NCBI GenBank assembly: GCA_018609055.1
Contig: JABAYJ010000009.1
Coordinates: 550,156 to 614,155, forward strand
DNA length: 64,000 bases
Source of the DNA: Flavobacteriales bacterium
GTDB lineage: Bacteria; Bacteroidota; Bacteroidia; Flavobacteriales_D; CAJJDF01
Direction: 5' to 3'
Below, in pieces: positions 43,661 to 53,669 of this stretch (its first letter is position 1; every line of letters begins with the position of its first letter). A model generated the notes under the pieces. The model was not told the DNA's origin. It ran no database searches and saw only the letters and a program-made list of their open reading frames with translations. The translations under genes were made by a program, and so were the position numbers.

Positions 43661-44053
43661 TTATTCAATTCTATTCCAATTGGATTCAGTTTTAATACCT
43701 AAAATATACCCTGTCACAGTTAATGTTTTGGAATTATTCATTAAAATATTTGAAGAAATATTAATGCCAACTTTAGGTAAATAAATACTTCCGCAACAGT
43801 ATGTAGAATCTGAAGTTTTCTTAAAATTTTTCAAAACCTGCATTGGACCTTTTTTTAATTTTTCATTCCCTTTTTCATTCCCAGCTTCGGTTACATTACC
43901 ATAATATAAGTTGTCCTTTTTAAAAATTATCACTTCAACACCATACTTTTCATTTCTCCATTCTCCTATTAATAAGTCTTTTAAAGGAAAAAATGAGAAC
44001 AAAAAAATAGCTCCAAGTATAAACAAAGAGCTATTTAATAATAATTTTCTCAT
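43661..44053 (-). CDS. DUF2147-like secreted small protein
   Basis: A 130-residue protein with a signal-type N-terminus (KLLLNSSLFILGAIFLFSFF) and a beta domain with the layout of DUF2147: LLIGEWRNEKYGVEVIIFKKDNLYYGNVTE, then GSIYLPKVGINISSNILMNNSKTLTVTGYILGIKTESNWNRIE. The match to the family is by pattern and is not strong. Its distance to CHAP (20 bp) and to gcvT (8 bp) suggests a three-gene transcript in the minus direction (gcvT, this gene, CHAP). Function unknown. Confidence 0.7.
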   Translation of the reverse strand: MRKLLLNSSLFILGAIFLFSFFPLKDLLIGEWRNEKYGVEVIIFKKDNLYYGNVTEAGNEKGNEKLKKGPMQVLKNFKKTSDSTYCCGSIYLPKVGINISSNILMNNSKTLTVTGYILGIKTESNWNRIE

Positions 44054-44061
44054 TTAATATT

Positions 44062-45138
44062 CTACAAAAACGGCATTTTAACCACTTTAGCTTTAATCTG
44101 TTTTTTACGTACTTGCACGTAAATTTCAGAATCTGGTTTGCTTAGTTCTTTTGGTACGTATCCCATTCCAATTCCTTTGTTAAGCGAAGGCGACATAGTT
44201 CCTGAAGTAACAATTCCTATTTCGTTTCCATCAGCATCCACAATAGGGTAGTCCTGTCTTGGGATTCCTCTTTCAATCATTTCAAATCCTACTAGCTTTT
44301 TGGTAATACCAGCTTCCTTTTGTGCTTTTAAGTTATCAGAGTTAATAAAGTCTTTGGTAAACTTAGTTACCCATCCTAATCCTGCTTCAAGTGGCGAAGT
44401 AGTATCGTTAATGTCATTCCCGTAAAGGCAATATCCTTTTTCTAATCTCAATGTGTCTCTGGCAGCAAGTCCAATTGGTTTGATTCCAAAATCAGCTCCT
44501 GCTTCAAATACTTTGTCCCATATTTGTTTGGCTTCACTGTTTTTGCAATAAATTTCGAATCCTCCCGATCCAGTATATCCAGTTGCAGAGATTATTACGT
44601 GCTCAATTCCAGCAAAATCAGCTACTTCAAAATTGTAAAAAGCAATTTCAGCTAAATCAACACAAGTAAGCGATTGCATTGCTTCTAAAGCTTTAGGTCC
44701 TTGTATAGCAAGTAATGAGTAATTCATAGAAAGGTCTTTCATATCCACACCCATTGTGTTGTGCTTGCTAATCCAATCCCAATCTTTTTCCATGTTAGAG
44801 GCGTTCACCACCAACAAATATTGCTCTTCTTTTATTCTATAAATGATTAAATCATCTACAATCCCACCTTTGTCATTTGGTAAACAACTGTATTGCGCTT
44901 TCCCGATAGTTAGTTTTGTAGCATCATTAGACGATACTTTTTGAATTAATTCTAAGGCATTTGGCCCAGATAATAAAAACTCACCCATATGCGATACATC
45001 AAAAACACCTACGGCATTTCTTACTGTTTCGTGTTCAATTCCTAATCCCTCGTATTGTAAAGGCATATAATACCCTGCAAATTCTACCATTTTTGCACCC
45101 AAATCAATGTGTGTACTCGTTAAGGCTGTTTTTTTCAT
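44062..45138 (-). CDS. gcvT: Aminomethyltransferase, T-protein of the glycine cleavage system
   Basis: Transfers the aminomethyl carbon of glycine from the H-protein to tetrahydrofolate, releasing ammonia. The 358 residues show [19 protein letters not shown] (about 42-60), the [19 protein letters not shown] folate region, [11 protein letters not shown] (about 194-204) and [11 protein letters not shown] (about 259-269). The length and motifs are normal. Other gcv genes are not in this window. It is divergent from the glycosyltransferase gene at 45232, with AAATGATA repeats in the 93-bp gap. Confidence 0.97.
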   Translation of the reverse strand: MKKTALTSTHIDLGAKMVEFAGYYMPLQYEGLGIEHETVRNAVGVFDVSHMGEFLLSGPNALELIQKVSSNDATKLTIGKAQYSCLPNDKGGIVDDLIIYRIKEEQYLLVVNASNMEKDWDWISKHNTMGVDMKDLSMNYSLLAIQGPKALEAMQSLTCVDLAEIAFYNFEVADFAGIEHVIISATGYTGSGGFEIYCKNSEAKQIWDKVFEAGADFGIKPIGLAARDTLRLEKGYCLYGNDINDTTSPLEAGLGWVTKFTKDFINSDNLKAQKEAGITKKLVGFEMIERGIPRQDYPIVDADGNEIGIVTSGTMSPSLNKGIGMGYVPKELSKPDSEIYVQVRKKQIKAKVVKMPFL

Positions 45139-45231
45139 AGTCTTTTAAAAAATAAAATTTCTTTTTGGTCTTCATAAAGGTAAATGATAAATGATAATTG
45201 TCAAATGATAATTTAAAATTACTTTTATGGT

Positions 45232-46476
45232 GTGAACGCTTACCTAAAGAAATACGGATTTCAATCCCCAAAAATAACTACTATTCCTAACCAAAACTTA
45301 GGAATAGTAGTCGTAATTCCTTGTTTTAACGAAACTAGAATTACTCAAACTTTAGATTCGTTAAATAGGTGTGGTAAAACTACTTGCGAAGTTAAAACCA
45401 TAGTGGTTATTAATCAATCGGAGATAATTACGGAGGAAATAGCTAAACAAAACCAAGTTACTTATGAGCAAGTAATAGAGTGGAAGTCTGCCAAACCCGA
45501 ATTTGATTTAGAAGTAATATTTGAAAAGGCCTTACCAAAAAAACATGCAGGAGTAGGATTAGCAAGGAAAATAGGAATGGACGAAGCAGTAAACTTGTTT
45601 CATCAAATAGAAAGGGATGGAATAATTGTGACTTTTGATGCCGATTGTTTAGTCGAAACTAACTATTTGCTAGCTATAGAAGCTCATTTTATAAAGCATC
45701 CTAAATCGCCAGGTTGCTCTATTCGTTATTCACACCCTATAAATGGAGGGGATTATTCGCAGCATATTTATGATGGAATAATTAACTACGAATTGCATTT
45801 AAGGTATTACAACCAAGCTATGAAATATTGCGGAGCACCTTATGCTTTTCATACAGTAGGGTCGAGCATGGCGGTAAAATCTTCTGCTTACCAAAAGCAG
45901 GGTGGGATGAATAAAAGGAAAGCTGGAGAGGATTTTTATTTCCTTCAGAAGATTATAGAACTAGGAGGTTTTACAGAGCTAAATGCTACTTGTGTTATTC
46001 CTTCACCAAGAATTTCGGATCGTGTTCCTTTTGGTACAGGAAAAGCGATTGGCGATTGGGTAGAGAAGAATGACGAAACTTATTACACCTATAGTTTTCA
46101 AACATTTATTGAGCTAAAAGAACTGTTTTTAAATATTGCAAATATATATAATAAAGTAGATTATGTTATTAAATCTAAATTAATACTTCAATACATGAAG
46201 GAAATTAATTTTGAAAATAAAGTAGGCGAAATACGTAATAACACTACTAACTATATTAACTTTGAAAAAAGGTTTTACACCTTCTTCAATGCCTTTATGG
46301 TTTTGAAATACGTTCATTACGCTCGGGACAATTTTTATCCTAATTTACCCGTTCAGCAAGAAGCCAAACAACTATTAATCCACTGTTTTCAGTTTAACCA
46401 AAATGAAAAAAATCCTGAAATATTGCTCCAGTATTATCGATCTCTTGAAAAAGGGGATGGGTTGGTTATTGGATAA
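45232..46476 (+). CDS. Glycosyltransferase family 2-like protein
   Basis: A 414-residue GT-A-fold protein. It has the nucleotide-binding start IVVVIPCFNETRITQTLDSL (about 25-44), the metal-binding DAD (136-138) in VTFDADCLVETN, and an acceptor/catalytic ED in AGEDFYFLQK (about 238). The HTVGSSMAVKSSAYQKQGGMNKRKAGED segment is typical of GT2 enzymes. Start codon is GTG; no signal or membrane anchor is seen. The substrate is not clear. Its 3' end overlaps the next gene's start by 74 bp if the longest frame is used. Confidence 0.88.
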   Translation: MNAYLKKYGFQSPKITTIPNQNLGIVVVIPCFNETRITQTLDSLNRCGKTTCEVKTIVVINQSEIITEEIAKQNQVTYEQVIEWKSAKPEFDLEVIFEKALPKKHAGVGLARKIGMDEAVNLFHQIERDGIIVTFDADCLVETNYLLAIEAHFIKHPKSPGCSIRYSHPINGGDYSQHIYDGIINYELHLRYYNQAMKYCGAPYAFHTVGSSMAVKSSAYQKQGGMNKRKAGEDFYFLQKIIELGGFTELNATCVIPSPRISDRVPFGTGKAIGDWVEKNDETYYTYSFQTFIELKELFLNIANIYNKVDYVIKSKLILQYMKEINFENKVGEIRNNTTNYINFEKRFYTFFNAFMVLKYVHYARDNFYPNLPVQQEAKQLLIHCFQFNQNEKNPEILLQYYRSLEKGDGLVIG

Positions 46477-47143
46477 AAGTATTTGGGCATTTAGTTATAG
46501 CATTAAAAACTTTTGGCAACTTTTTCAGTTATCAATTGCGTTTGGAGCATTAATCTTATTTTTCTCTTTATCCTCTAATCGAAGTGTAATCTACTCGTCT
46601 CGTCCTTTTGTGTTTAATAAAGCCTCTGAAATCCCTAAAAATAAAGTAGGATTGGTACTTGGAACTTCTAAGTATGCTCGAAACAATGGAATTAATCCTT
46701 ATTTTCTTTATCGAATGCAAGCTGCAGCTAAGCTATACAAGGCTGGCAAAGTAAGTCATTTGGTTGTGAGTGGCGACAACCACAAACATGGGTATAACGA
46801 GCCTCAACAAATGAAAGATTACCTTATTTCATTGGGCGTTAAAGCCGAAGATATTACCATGGATTATGCAGGATTTAGGACTTTTGATTCTGTTATTAGA
46901 ATTAAAGAAATTTTTGGACAAGATAAAGTCACAATTATTTCGCAAAGATTTCACAATGAGCGAGCTGTTTATTTAGCTCAAAAAAATGGAATTGAAGCAG
47001 TAGCATATAACGCAAAGACTCCTTGGTACAGCAAAAGAATGAGGTTGCGAGAATATTTGGCAAAATTTAAAGCAGTTTTGGATATTCATGTGTTAAAAAC
47101 CAAACCTAAGTTTTTGGGTAAAAGCATTGAAATTCCTTCTTAA
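46403..47143 (+). CDS. SanA/YdcF-type DUF218 membrane protein
   Basis: A 246-residue protein of the SanA/ElyC/YdcF group, associated with envelope integrity and vancomycin tolerance in enterobacteria. Residues about 40-58 form a single membrane anchor, followed by the periplasmic DUF218 domain: VGLVLGTSKYARNNGINPYFLYRMQAAAKLYKAGKVSHLVVSGDN and IISQRFHNERAVYLAQKNGIEAVAYNAKTP. The frame overlaps the previous gene by 74 bp; an ATG at 46457 (residue 19, MGWLLDK) would reduce the overlap to 20 bp and could be the real start. It is likely co-transcribed with the glycosyltransferase. Confidence 0.88.
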   Translation: MKKILKYCSSIIDLLKKGMGWLLDKSIWAFSYSIKNFWQLFQLSIAFGALILFFSLSSNRSVIYSSRPFVFNKASEIPKNKVGLVLGTSKYARNNGINPYFLYRMQAAAKLYKAGKVSHLVVSGDNHKHGYNEPQQMKDYLISLGVKAEDITMDYAGFRTFDSVIRIKEIFGQDKVTIISQRFHNERAVYLAQKNGIEAVAYNAKTPWYSKRMRLREYLAKFKAVLDIHVLKTKPKFLGKSIEIPS

Positions 47144-47174
47144 AATCCCTATTTTTAAGTTCAATTTTTTGAAC

Positions 47175-49016
47175 ATGAAAAAAATAGCGTTATTCTTAAT
47201 ACTTACTATCAATTGTTTTACTGGGTTTTCTCAAGAAAAACAAGAAATAAATGTCACTAAACTGGGTACAGTTAATGTGAAAGATGCTTTGACCAAAGAT
47301 TTAGGTGTTAAGCTTGAAAACTTATCTCCGCCAACTCCAGATGGAGATTCGTACAAAGCAATGTTAATGAGAAAAAAAGCTTTAATTGCTTTAAAATATC
47401 CAAGAACTAATAATATTTCCGGTAACAGAGATATCACAATTAACGATACGCTTAAAGTTGGAAAATCATTTATTGGTAATGTCAGTTCGGCTGGGCAACC
47501 AAATGATAATTCAATAGCGATAAACAATGATGGAATTGTTGTGTCTGCTTTTAATTCTTCTATTTATATTTATGATAGTGAAGGAGATAGTGCTCTTGGT
47601 GAGTTAACATTGAATCAGTTTTCTGCACAGATAAGCATGAACTTCGATAATTTTGATCCAAAGATGATTTACGATCCAGAACAAGATCGTTTCATTTTAA
47701 TATACTTAGCTGGAAGAGCGCCAGGAAGTAGTTTTATTGTTGTTTGTTTTTCGGAAACTAACGATCCAATGGGAAACTGGAGTGTTTATTCGCTAGATGG
47801 GAATCCCCTTAATGATAATTCATGGTCGGATTATCCTGCGATATCAATGACTAAGGAAGAGACATTTATCACTATCAATTTACTGAATCCAGGTGGTTCA
47901 TGGCAAACATCATTTAAGCAAACAGTAATTTGGCAAATAGATAAATTTGATGGGTATTCTGGAGCTCCAGCAATCACTACAAACTTATGGTCGGGAATTA
48001 CCGAAGGAGGAATAAATCTAAGAAACATGCACCCAGTGAGAGGTGGTTATGATTTAAAAAGTACAGATCAATACTTTCTTTCTAACAGGAACTTTGCAGA
48101 CGAAAGTGATTCGGTATATTTAATAAAAGTGGATAACACGATTGCAAGTGGAAATGCTAATATTTTGGTTAAACTATTAAAAGCGGATATCCCTTACTTT
48201 TTGGCTCCAAGTGCCAGACAAGCGAGTAACAAATACTTTTTTACCAATGATTCAAGAGTATTGGGAGGAATTATAGAAAACGGTAAAATTCAGTATGTAC
48301 ATCACGGATTAGACCCTTCCACCGGTAATTGCGTAATTTATCATGGCGTTATTTCTGATTTAAGCGGAAGCCCTTCAGTAAAAGTAAAAACCATTGGATT
48401 AGGTGATCAGGATTTTGGTTATCCAAACATTGTATACGGAGGTTTAATTGCAGGAGAAGATAAATCGGTAATAGGTTTTAACCATTCGGGAGTAAGTGTT
48501 TTTGCAGGACATTCTGCTGTTTATTTTGATGGTGAAAACTATTCTCAAATAAAGATGGCAAAAGCAGGAGCAACTCCAGTTAGCTATTCGTTTCCGATTA
48601 CATTTAGATGGGGTGATTATTTAGGAATGCAAAGAAGGTATAACGAAACTTGTAATGTTTGGATGTCTGGTTATTATGGTCTTGGTAACAGAAATAGAAC
48701 TTGGGTTTCCGAATTAATTTTACCAGGAGACTGTTACGATACAGTATCTGCTCCAGCATTTGTAGATGGGAATTTATATCCAAATCCAAGTGTAGGAAGT
48801 TCTGAAATAAACTTTACTCTTAACGAAGACAAACAAATAAAAGTGGAGCTAATTTCTAGTAATGGTCAGTTAATTAGGGTTTTATATGATGATTTGGCAA
48901 AAAAAGGTGAGAATAGATTAATGATAAATATGGATAATCTTACTGCAGGACTTTACTATGTCAGGATTTACTCAGAAGATGAGAACATCTTGACTAAGAA
49001 GTTAATCAGAAGATAA
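47175..49016 (+). CDS. T9SS-secreted protein with C-terminal sorting domain
   Basis: A 613-residue secreted protein: signal peptide MKKIALFLILTINCFTGFSQ, a long extracellular region and a type A sorting domain (NLYPNPSVGSSEINFTLN, then GLYYVRIYSEDENILTKKLIRR at the end). The start at 47175 is preferred to 47127, because it begins directly at the signal peptide. The central part (SSAGQPNDNSIAINNDGIVVSAFNSSIYIYDS, MIYDPEQDRFILIYLAGR, SWSDYPAISMTKEETFITINL) looks like repeated beta-propeller blades. I do not recognise a catalytic domain. It is 31 bp after the SanA-like gene. Confidence 0.85.
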   Translation: MKKIALFLILTINCFTGFSQEKQEINVTKLGTVNVKDALTKDLGVKLENLSPPTPDGDSYKAMLMRKKALIALKYPRTNNISGNRDITINDTLKVGKSFIGNVSSAGQPNDNSIAINNDGIVVSAFNSSIYIYDSEGDSALGELTLNQFSAQISMNFDNFDPKMIYDPEQDRFILIYLAGRAPGSSFIVVCFSETNDPMGNWSVYSLDGNPLNDNSWSDYPAISMTKEETFITINLLNPGGSWQTSFKQTVIWQIDKFDGYSGAPAITTNLWSGITEGGINLRNMHPVRGGYDLKSTDQYFLSNRNFADESDSVYLIKVDNTIASGNANILVKLLKADIPYFLAPSARQASNKYFFTNDSRVLGGIIENGKIQYVHHGLDPSTGNCVIYHGVISDLSGSPSVKVKTIGLGDQDFGYPNIVYGGLIAGEDKSVIGFNHSGVSVFAGHSAVYFDGENYSQIKMAKAGATPVSYSFPITFRWGDYLGMQRRYNETCNVWMSGYYGLGNRNRTWVSELILPGDCYDTVSAPAFVDGNLYPNPSVGSSEINFTLNEDKQIKVELISSNGQLIRVLYDDLAKKGENRLMINMDNLTAGLYYVRIYSEDENILTKKLIRR

Positions 49017-49062
49017 GGCCTGGAGTTTCTATATTCTTGAATCATTAATTTTAAAATAAACT

Positions 49063-49587
49063 ATGCTTAAAAAAAGTGTCTTTCTCTTATTTATTACTCT
49101 TTCTGTTTTTAGCTGTAAAACCAATAAGAGCCTTTCTACTGTATCTACTCTAGATTTGGAGAAGTATATTGGTACTTGGCACGAAATAGCTAGATTCGAT
49201 CATTCTTTCGAGAGAAATTTATCCTGTGTTTCAGCTACTTATTCAATTAAGCCGGATGGGAATATAAAAGTTGAGAACAAAGGATTTAACACTAAAAAGA
49301 ACAAGTGGAAAACTGCAATAGGAAAGGCTAAAGTTCCAAATACTGATGTTCCTGGAGAAATTAAAGTAAGTTTTTTCGGTCCATTTTATGGAGATTATTT
49401 TGTTATGAAATTAGATGCTAATTACAAACATGTATTGGTTGGTTCTCCAACCAGAGACTATCTTTGGATTCTTTCGAGAGATAAAATAATGCCAGATGAT
49501 GTTTATGGACAATATCTAGAAATAGCAAAATCAAATGGATTTGATATTTCTAAACTTCAATTGATTGATCAGTCGTGCAGTGATTGA
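49063..49587 (+). CDS. blc: Bacterial lipocalin, lipoprotein
   Basis: An outer-membrane lipoprotein of 174 residues (lipobox ...FSC, Cys18). The lipocalin signature YIGTWHEIARFDHSFERNL (about residues 35-53), then SATYSIKPDGNIKVENKGFN and the C-terminal DYLWILSRDKIMPDDVYGQYLEIAKSNGFDISKLQLIDQ are clear. Blc-type lipocalins bind fatty acids or lysophospholipids and aid envelope maintenance. It follows the T9SS protein gene after 46 bp and precedes the MscS-type channel gene. Confidence 0.95.
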   Translation: MLKKSVFLLFITLSVFSCKTNKSLSTVSTLDLEKYIGTWHEIARFDHSFERNLSCVSATYSIKPDGNIKVENKGFNTKKNKWKTAIGKAKVPNTDVPGEIKVSFFGPFYGDYFVMKLDANYKHVLVGSPTRDYLWILSRDKIMPDDVYGQYLEIAKSNGFDISKLQLIDQSCSD

Positions 49588-49680
49588 TTTCTTTTTATAT
49601 CTTCGTGAACTAATTTATGAGCCAAAGTTAATTTCGGTTCATTTTTAATGTAATTACAAATTATATAATTAAATATAAAG

Positions 49681-50520
49681 ATGCCAGATAGCACATCAGA
49701 GATACAATCAGGAATTATAGACAACCTAGGATGGTTAAAGGATAAAGTGATTGAGTACGGAATAGCATTGATTACAGCTGTAGCTATAATAGTTATTGGT
49801 TTTTGGTTAGTAAAAAGAATCAAAAAGATCATGGCTAAATTTTTCATTAAGAAAGATTTTGATCCATCTCTAGAGACTTTTTTGATGAGTCTGACGAGCA
49901 TAGCTTTAAGAATATTAGTAATTATTACAGCTTTATCTCAATTAGGTATAGAGATGACTTCGTTTGTTGCTTTACTTGGAGCAGCTGGTCTTGCAATTGG
50001 TATGGCTTTTTCTGGTACACTAAGCAACTTGGCAGGTGGTGTTATGATTTTGTTTTTTAAACCTTACAAAGTTGGCGATTATATTGAAGCACAAGGAGAA
50101 ATAGGACATGTGAAAGAATTGCAAATTTTCAACACGATATTAATCACTTTGGATAATAAAACGGTTATTATTCCTAATGGTCCATTAGCAAATGGAAATA
50201 TGACTAATTACTCTACACAAACAAACAGAAGAGTTGATTTTGTAGTAGGTATAGCATATGGCGATAGTTACGACACAGCTAAAGAAACTTTATTGAAATT
50301 TGTAAAGGAAGATCCTAGAATTATGGATGAAGAAGATAATTTTATTGGTTTGGGAGAGTTGGCAGATAGTTCAGTGAATTTAACACTAAGAGTTTGGTGT
50401 AAGACAGAAGACTACTGGGGAGTGTTTTTTACCATGAATGAAAGAATTTATAAAGAGTTTGGTGATAGAGGTCTTAATATTCCTTTCCCACAAATGGATG
50501 TTCATGTAAAGAATAGCTAG
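49681..50520 (+). CDS. Small-conductance mechanosensitive channel (MscS family)
   Basis: Releases solutes when membrane tension rises. The 279-residue protein has three membrane helices and the pore helix ALLGAAGLAIGMAFSGTLSNLAGGVMILFF (about residues 98-127), followed by the beta domain with VGDYIEAQGEIGHVKELQIFNTILITLDNKTVIIPNG. The length matches the E. coli MscS core. A hairpin terminator follows at once. It is convergent with the gene at 50573. Confidence 0.95.
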   Translation: MPDSTSEIQSGIIDNLGWLKDKVIEYGIALITAVAIIVIGFWLVKRIKKIMAKFFIKKDFDPSLETFLMSLTSIALRILVIITALSQLGIEMTSFVALLGAAGLAIGMAFSGTLSNLAGGVMILFFKPYKVGDYIEAQGEIGHVKELQIFNTILITLDNKTVIIPNGPLANGNMTNYSTQTNRRVDFVVGIAYGDSYDTAKETLLKFVKEDPRIMDEEDNFIGLGELADSSVNLTLRVWCKTEDYWGVFFTMNERIYKEFGDRGLNIPFPQMDVHVKNS

Positions 50521-50530
50521 TATTAAATAA

Positions 50531-50567
50531 AAAAAACCTGCAACATACTGATGTGTTGCAGGTTTTT
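50531..50567. terminator. Strong hairpin terminator
   Basis: AAAAACCTGCAACA pairs with TGTTGCAGGTTTTT (about 50533-50566) around a short loop, with A and T runs on either side. It lies between the convergent MscS gene and the small secreted-protein gene and can serve both. Confidence 0.88.
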
Positions 50568-50572
50568 AATTT

Positions 50573-50902
50573 TTATAGCTTTAAGAATACCACTTTAAAG
50601 TAATGTATCTTGTTAGTAACGCTATTGTTTTCTAAAACAGCTTGCGATACCTTTTTCATTACTGCTTTTCTGATGTCTTCGCTAGAATAGTTCATGTCTA
50701 ATACGTTAATAGTTCCATCAGAAAGAATATTAAAGCTAAATAAAACAACTTCAGTTCGACTCATGTTTTCAGGTAGTTCCTCTTTATTTAGAGTTACTAT
50801 CTTGTATAACTCAGTTTTTAGAGGTTCATCAGAATCTGATTGTGAGAAACTACTCAATGAAATTGAAAATAATAGGGAAACGATAAGGATTAAGTTTTTC
50901 AT
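50573..50902 (-). CDS. Small secreted protein of unknown function
   Basis: A 109-residue protein with a signal peptide (MKNLILIVSLLFSISLSSFSQ). The rest (VVLFSFNILSDGTINVLDMNYSSEDIRKAVMKKVSQAVLENNSV) is reminiscent of the C-terminal domain of Bacteroidota TonB-like or small periplasmic proteins, where F.I..DG.I..L....S is common, but I cannot assign it. It may be a divergent short energy-transducer-like domain. It is convergent with MscS and separated by a terminator. The 101-bp region upstream, shared with the divergent Ogt gene, is likely its promoter. Confidence 0.7.
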   Translation of the reverse strand: MKNLILIVSLLFSISLSSFSQSDSDEPLKTELYKIVTLNKEELPENMSRTEVVLFSFNILSDGTINVLDMNYSSEDIRKAVMKKVSQAVLENNSVTNKIHYFKVVFLKL

Positions 50903-51003
50903 GTTTTTTTGTTTTTGTAGGTTTGTAAGTAAGACTACTCATCTATCAAAAAAGTTACAATCCCACTATTTTTTATTTAAAATAGTCTGTTAACAAGCGT
51001 ATT

Positions 51004-51537
51004 ATGGAAAACAACATCCTGATTTCTTATTTTACTATACCTTTTGGAGAACTTGTTTTAGGCTCTTTTAAAGGAGAGTTGTGTTTATGTGACTGGAGAT
51101 ATCGTAAAATGAGAGAATCGGTTGACAATAGGATTAAAACAGGATTGAAAGCTGAGTTTAAGCAGGAGGGAAGCCCAGTAGTTGAAAACACCAAGCAACA
51201 ATTGAATGAATATTTTGATAGAAAAAGAATCAGTTTTCATATTCCGTTAAAACTTGTTGGTACTCAATTTCAGAAACAAGTTTGGAATGAACTCCAACAA
51301 ATTCCTCATGGGGAAACAGACTCATACTTGGGTTTATCCAAGAAATTAGGAAATGTAAAAGCAATAAGAGCAGTAGCTACTGCCAATGGTGCTAATGCAC
51401 TGTCTATACTAATTCCATGTCATAGAATTATTGGTTCGGATGGCTCGCTAGTTGGATATGCTGGTGGATTATCCGCTAAAGAAAAGCTGCTAGATTTAGA
51501 AGGAGTTTTGATAAATAACCAGACTAAGTTGTTTTAA
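51004..51537 (+). CDS. Methylated-DNA--[protein]-cysteine S-methyltransferase (Ogt type)
   Basis: Repairs O6-alkylguanine by irreversible transfer of the alkyl group to its own cysteine. In this 177-residue protein the acceptor cysteine C139 is in the canonical ILIPCHRIIG, preceded by the helix-turn-helix-type segment TQFQKQVWNELQQIPHGETDSYLGLSKKLGN (about 87-117) and by RAVATANGANA. The N-terminal portion matches the Ogt/MGMT alkyltransferase fold without the Ada DNA-binding domain. It is convergent with a lipoprotein gene whose stop is 1 bp away. Confidence 0.96.
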   Translation: MENNILISYFTIPFGELVLGSFKGELCLCDWRYRKMRESVDNRIKTGLKAEFKQEGSPVVENTKQQLNEYFDRKRISFHIPLKLVGTQFQKQVWNELQQIPHGETDSYLGLSKKLGNVKAIRAVATANGANALSILIPCHRIIGSDGSLVGYAGGLSAKEKLLDLEGVLINNQTKLF

Positions 51538-51936
51538 TTAAAAACTGTAATTATAAATAGCAACTCCATCTTCAATCCAATATGAGTAGGGTATTCCAAA
51601 GGTTGTTAATACTGAGTCAAAGGAATTTTTTACTTGAATTTTATTGTAAGTTGTTATAAAATATGCAGAGTCATAAGGAAACCATAATTCAATACTAAAG
51701 TTATAAGTAGAGTCTGATATACTATCTGCAAAAACGAATCCATCTGGTCCAAACTCTTGATAAACCTTATTTCCTATTAATTGAAAGTTATTTGTAGTAT
51801 CTTTTAAAATACCTGTAAATGTATAGTTTCGAAATTCTCCATCTCCAAGACTTCTTTGTTTGTAAGGAGAGTTATCATCTTTATTACAATGAATTAATAA
51901 TAAACCTATTATTAAAAGTAGAACTATCTTTTTCAT
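51538..51936 (-). CDS. Short lipoprotein of unknown function
   Basis: A 132-residue lipoprotein: lipobox LLLIHC (Cys at about 17), then NKDDNSPYKQRS. The rest is a predicted beta-rich domain (LGDGEFRNYTFTGILKDTTNNFQLIGNK, FGPDGFVFADSISDSTYNFSIELWFPYD) with aromatic residues. I do not recognise a family. It stands alone, convergent with the Ogt gene with a 1-bp gap and no terminator seen between. Such small lipoproteins are common in Bacteroidota, and nothing here indicates a substrate. Confidence 0.7.
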   Translation of the reverse strand: MKKIVLLLIIGLLLIHCNKDDNSPYKQRSLGDGEFRNYTFTGILKDTTNNFQLIGNKVYQEFGPDGFVFADSISDSTYNFSIELWFPYDSAYFITTYNKIQVKNSFDSVLTTFGIPYSYWIEDGVAIYNYSF

Positions 51937-52008
51937 ACCTGAATATACAAAATAAGATTTATAATTTATTCGTCCTAAGTCCTAAATCAAAAAGTGCTAA
52001 GTCTTTTC

Positions 52009-53598
52009 TTAAACCTTAAACTCACTAGTAGTGTGGAAAGTGATCTCTGGATAATCGAATTCGGCTTGTCTTAAAAGGAAAGCAGATTCTGCCATAAACA
52101 CGTATTTTCCATCTTTATCTTCTGATATATAACTAGCCTTTCTTCTCACAAACTCTTCCAATTTGTTCTTGTCTGTAGTAGTCATCCAACACGCTTTGTG
52201 GAAGTTCTTCATTGTAAAATCACAAGAAGCTCCGTATTCGTGCTTCAATCTGTACTGGATTACCTCAAACTGAAGTTCACCAACACAACCAATTATCTTT
52301 CTGTTTCCTGGCTGTTGCGTAAATAATTGAGCAACACCCTCATCTGTTAATTGTTGGATTCCTTTTTCCAATTGTTTCGATTTCATTGGGTCTTTATTTA
52401 CCAATTCTCTAAACATCTCTGGAGAGAAACTTGGAATTCCTTTAAAGTTCATTTCTTCTCCTTCGGTAAGGGTGTCTCCAATTTTAAAACTTCCAGTATC
52501 GTACAATCCAATTACATCTCCAGGGTAAGCAAAGTCAATTACACTTTTGTCTTGAGCCATGAAGCTAGTTGGGTTGTTGAACCTCATTTTCTTATTAATT
52601 CTCTGGTGCTGGTAAAATTTATTTCTTTCAAATTGACCAGAACAGACTTTAAAAAACGCAATCCTATCTCTGTGTTTAGGGTCAAGGTTGGCGTGAATCT
52701 TAAATACAAACCCAGATAAATTTTCTTCCTCAGGAGAAACCATTCTAGAGTCAGTTTCGGTAGGTTGTGGGGATGGAGCAATTGTTATAAAAGAATCCAG
52801 TAATTCTTGAACACCAAAGTTGTTAAGTGCTGAACCAAAGAAAACAGGAGCTAAATTCCCTTCTAAATAAGGGGCTTTGTCAAATTTTTCATAAACTCCT
52901 TCAATCAATTCTACGTCTTCACGCAATTGCATAGCATCTTCTTCTCCTACAAATTCATCAAGTTTAGGGTCAGATAAATCACTGATTGCTATCACTTCAT
53001 CTTCAATATTTGTTTTGTTTACTTGGAACAAATTAAGTGATGAATTGTACAGGTTGTAAACCCCTTTAAATCTATCTCCAATATTAATTGGCCAAGATAG
53101 TGGACGTACTTTAATATCCAATTTTTCTTCAATTTCATCCAAAAGTGTAAAAGGATCTTGTCCAGGTCTATCCAGTTTATTGATAAAAACCATTACTGGA
53201 GTGTTTCTCATTCTACAAACCTCCATTAACCTTTCGGTTTGTGGCTCAACTCCATTTACACAGTCAATTATAAGTATTACTGAATCTACAGCAGTAAGTG
53301 TTCTAAAAGTATCTTCTGCAAAATCCTTGTGACCAGGAGTATCCAAAAGGTTTATTTTAAGCCCTTTGTAATTAAATCCCATTACGGATGTAGCTACCGA
53401 AATCCCTCTTTGCTTCTCTATTTCCATAAAATCGGAAGTAGCAGTTTTGGTAATCTTATTAGATTTTACCGCTCCTGCAGTCTGGATTGCTCCTCCAAAT
53501 AGCAAAAGCTTCTCTGTAAGAGTAGTTTTTCCTGCATCTGGGTGACTGATAATAGCAAAAGTTCTTCGCTTTTTTATTTCTTCCTGTAATTGACTCAT
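52009..53598 (-). CDS. prfC: Peptide chain release factor 3 (RF3)
   Basis: A translational GTPase of 529 residues that recycles class I release factors. G1 is [10 protein letters not shown] (18-27), then G3 DTPGHKDF and G4 NKLD. The prfC-typical region [20 protein letters not shown] and the C-terminal [40 protein letters not shown] (about 410-450) are present. Length is normal for the family. It stands in a minus-strand block; the next gene in the direction of reading is the lipoprotein after 73 bp. Confidence 0.97.
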   Translation of the reverse strand: MSQLQEEIKKRRTFAIISHPDAGKTTLTEKLLLFGGAIQTAGAVKSNKITKTATSDFMEIEKQRGISVATSVMGFNYKGLKINLLDTPGHKDFAEDTFRTLTAVDSVILIIDCVNGVEPQTERLMEVCRMRNTPVMVFINKLDRPGQDPFTLLDEIEEKLDIKVRPLSWPINIGDRFKGVYNLYNSSLNLFQVNKTNIEDEVIAISDLSDPKLDEFVGEEDAMQLREDVELIEGVYEKFDKAPYLEGNLAPVFFGSALNNFGVQELLDSFITIAPSPQPTETDSRMVSPEEENLSGFVFKIHANLDPKHRDRIAFFKVCSGQFERNKFYQHQRINKKMRFNNPTSFMAQDKSVIDFAYPGDVIGLYDTGSFKIGDTLTEGEEMNFKGIPSFSPEMFRELVNKDPMKSKQLEKGIQQLTDEGVAQLFTQQPGNRKIIGCVGELQFEVIQYRLKHEYGASCDFTMKNFHKACWMTTTDKNKLEEFVRRKASYISEDKDGKYVFMAESAFLLRQAEFDYPEITFHTTSEFKV

Positions 53599-53669
53599 AG
53601 GGTGTAAAAGTAGGCTATTCCTAGTTATCTCCCAATAAATTGAGAATCATTTTATACTGAATAGTGGAA

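Noticed and set aside
45181..45215. AAATGATA repeats before the glycosyltransferase as a regulatory or CRISPR-like array
   Set aside because: Only three imperfect copies in AT-rich sequence; chance is sufficient. No CRISPR pattern is seen anywhere in the window.
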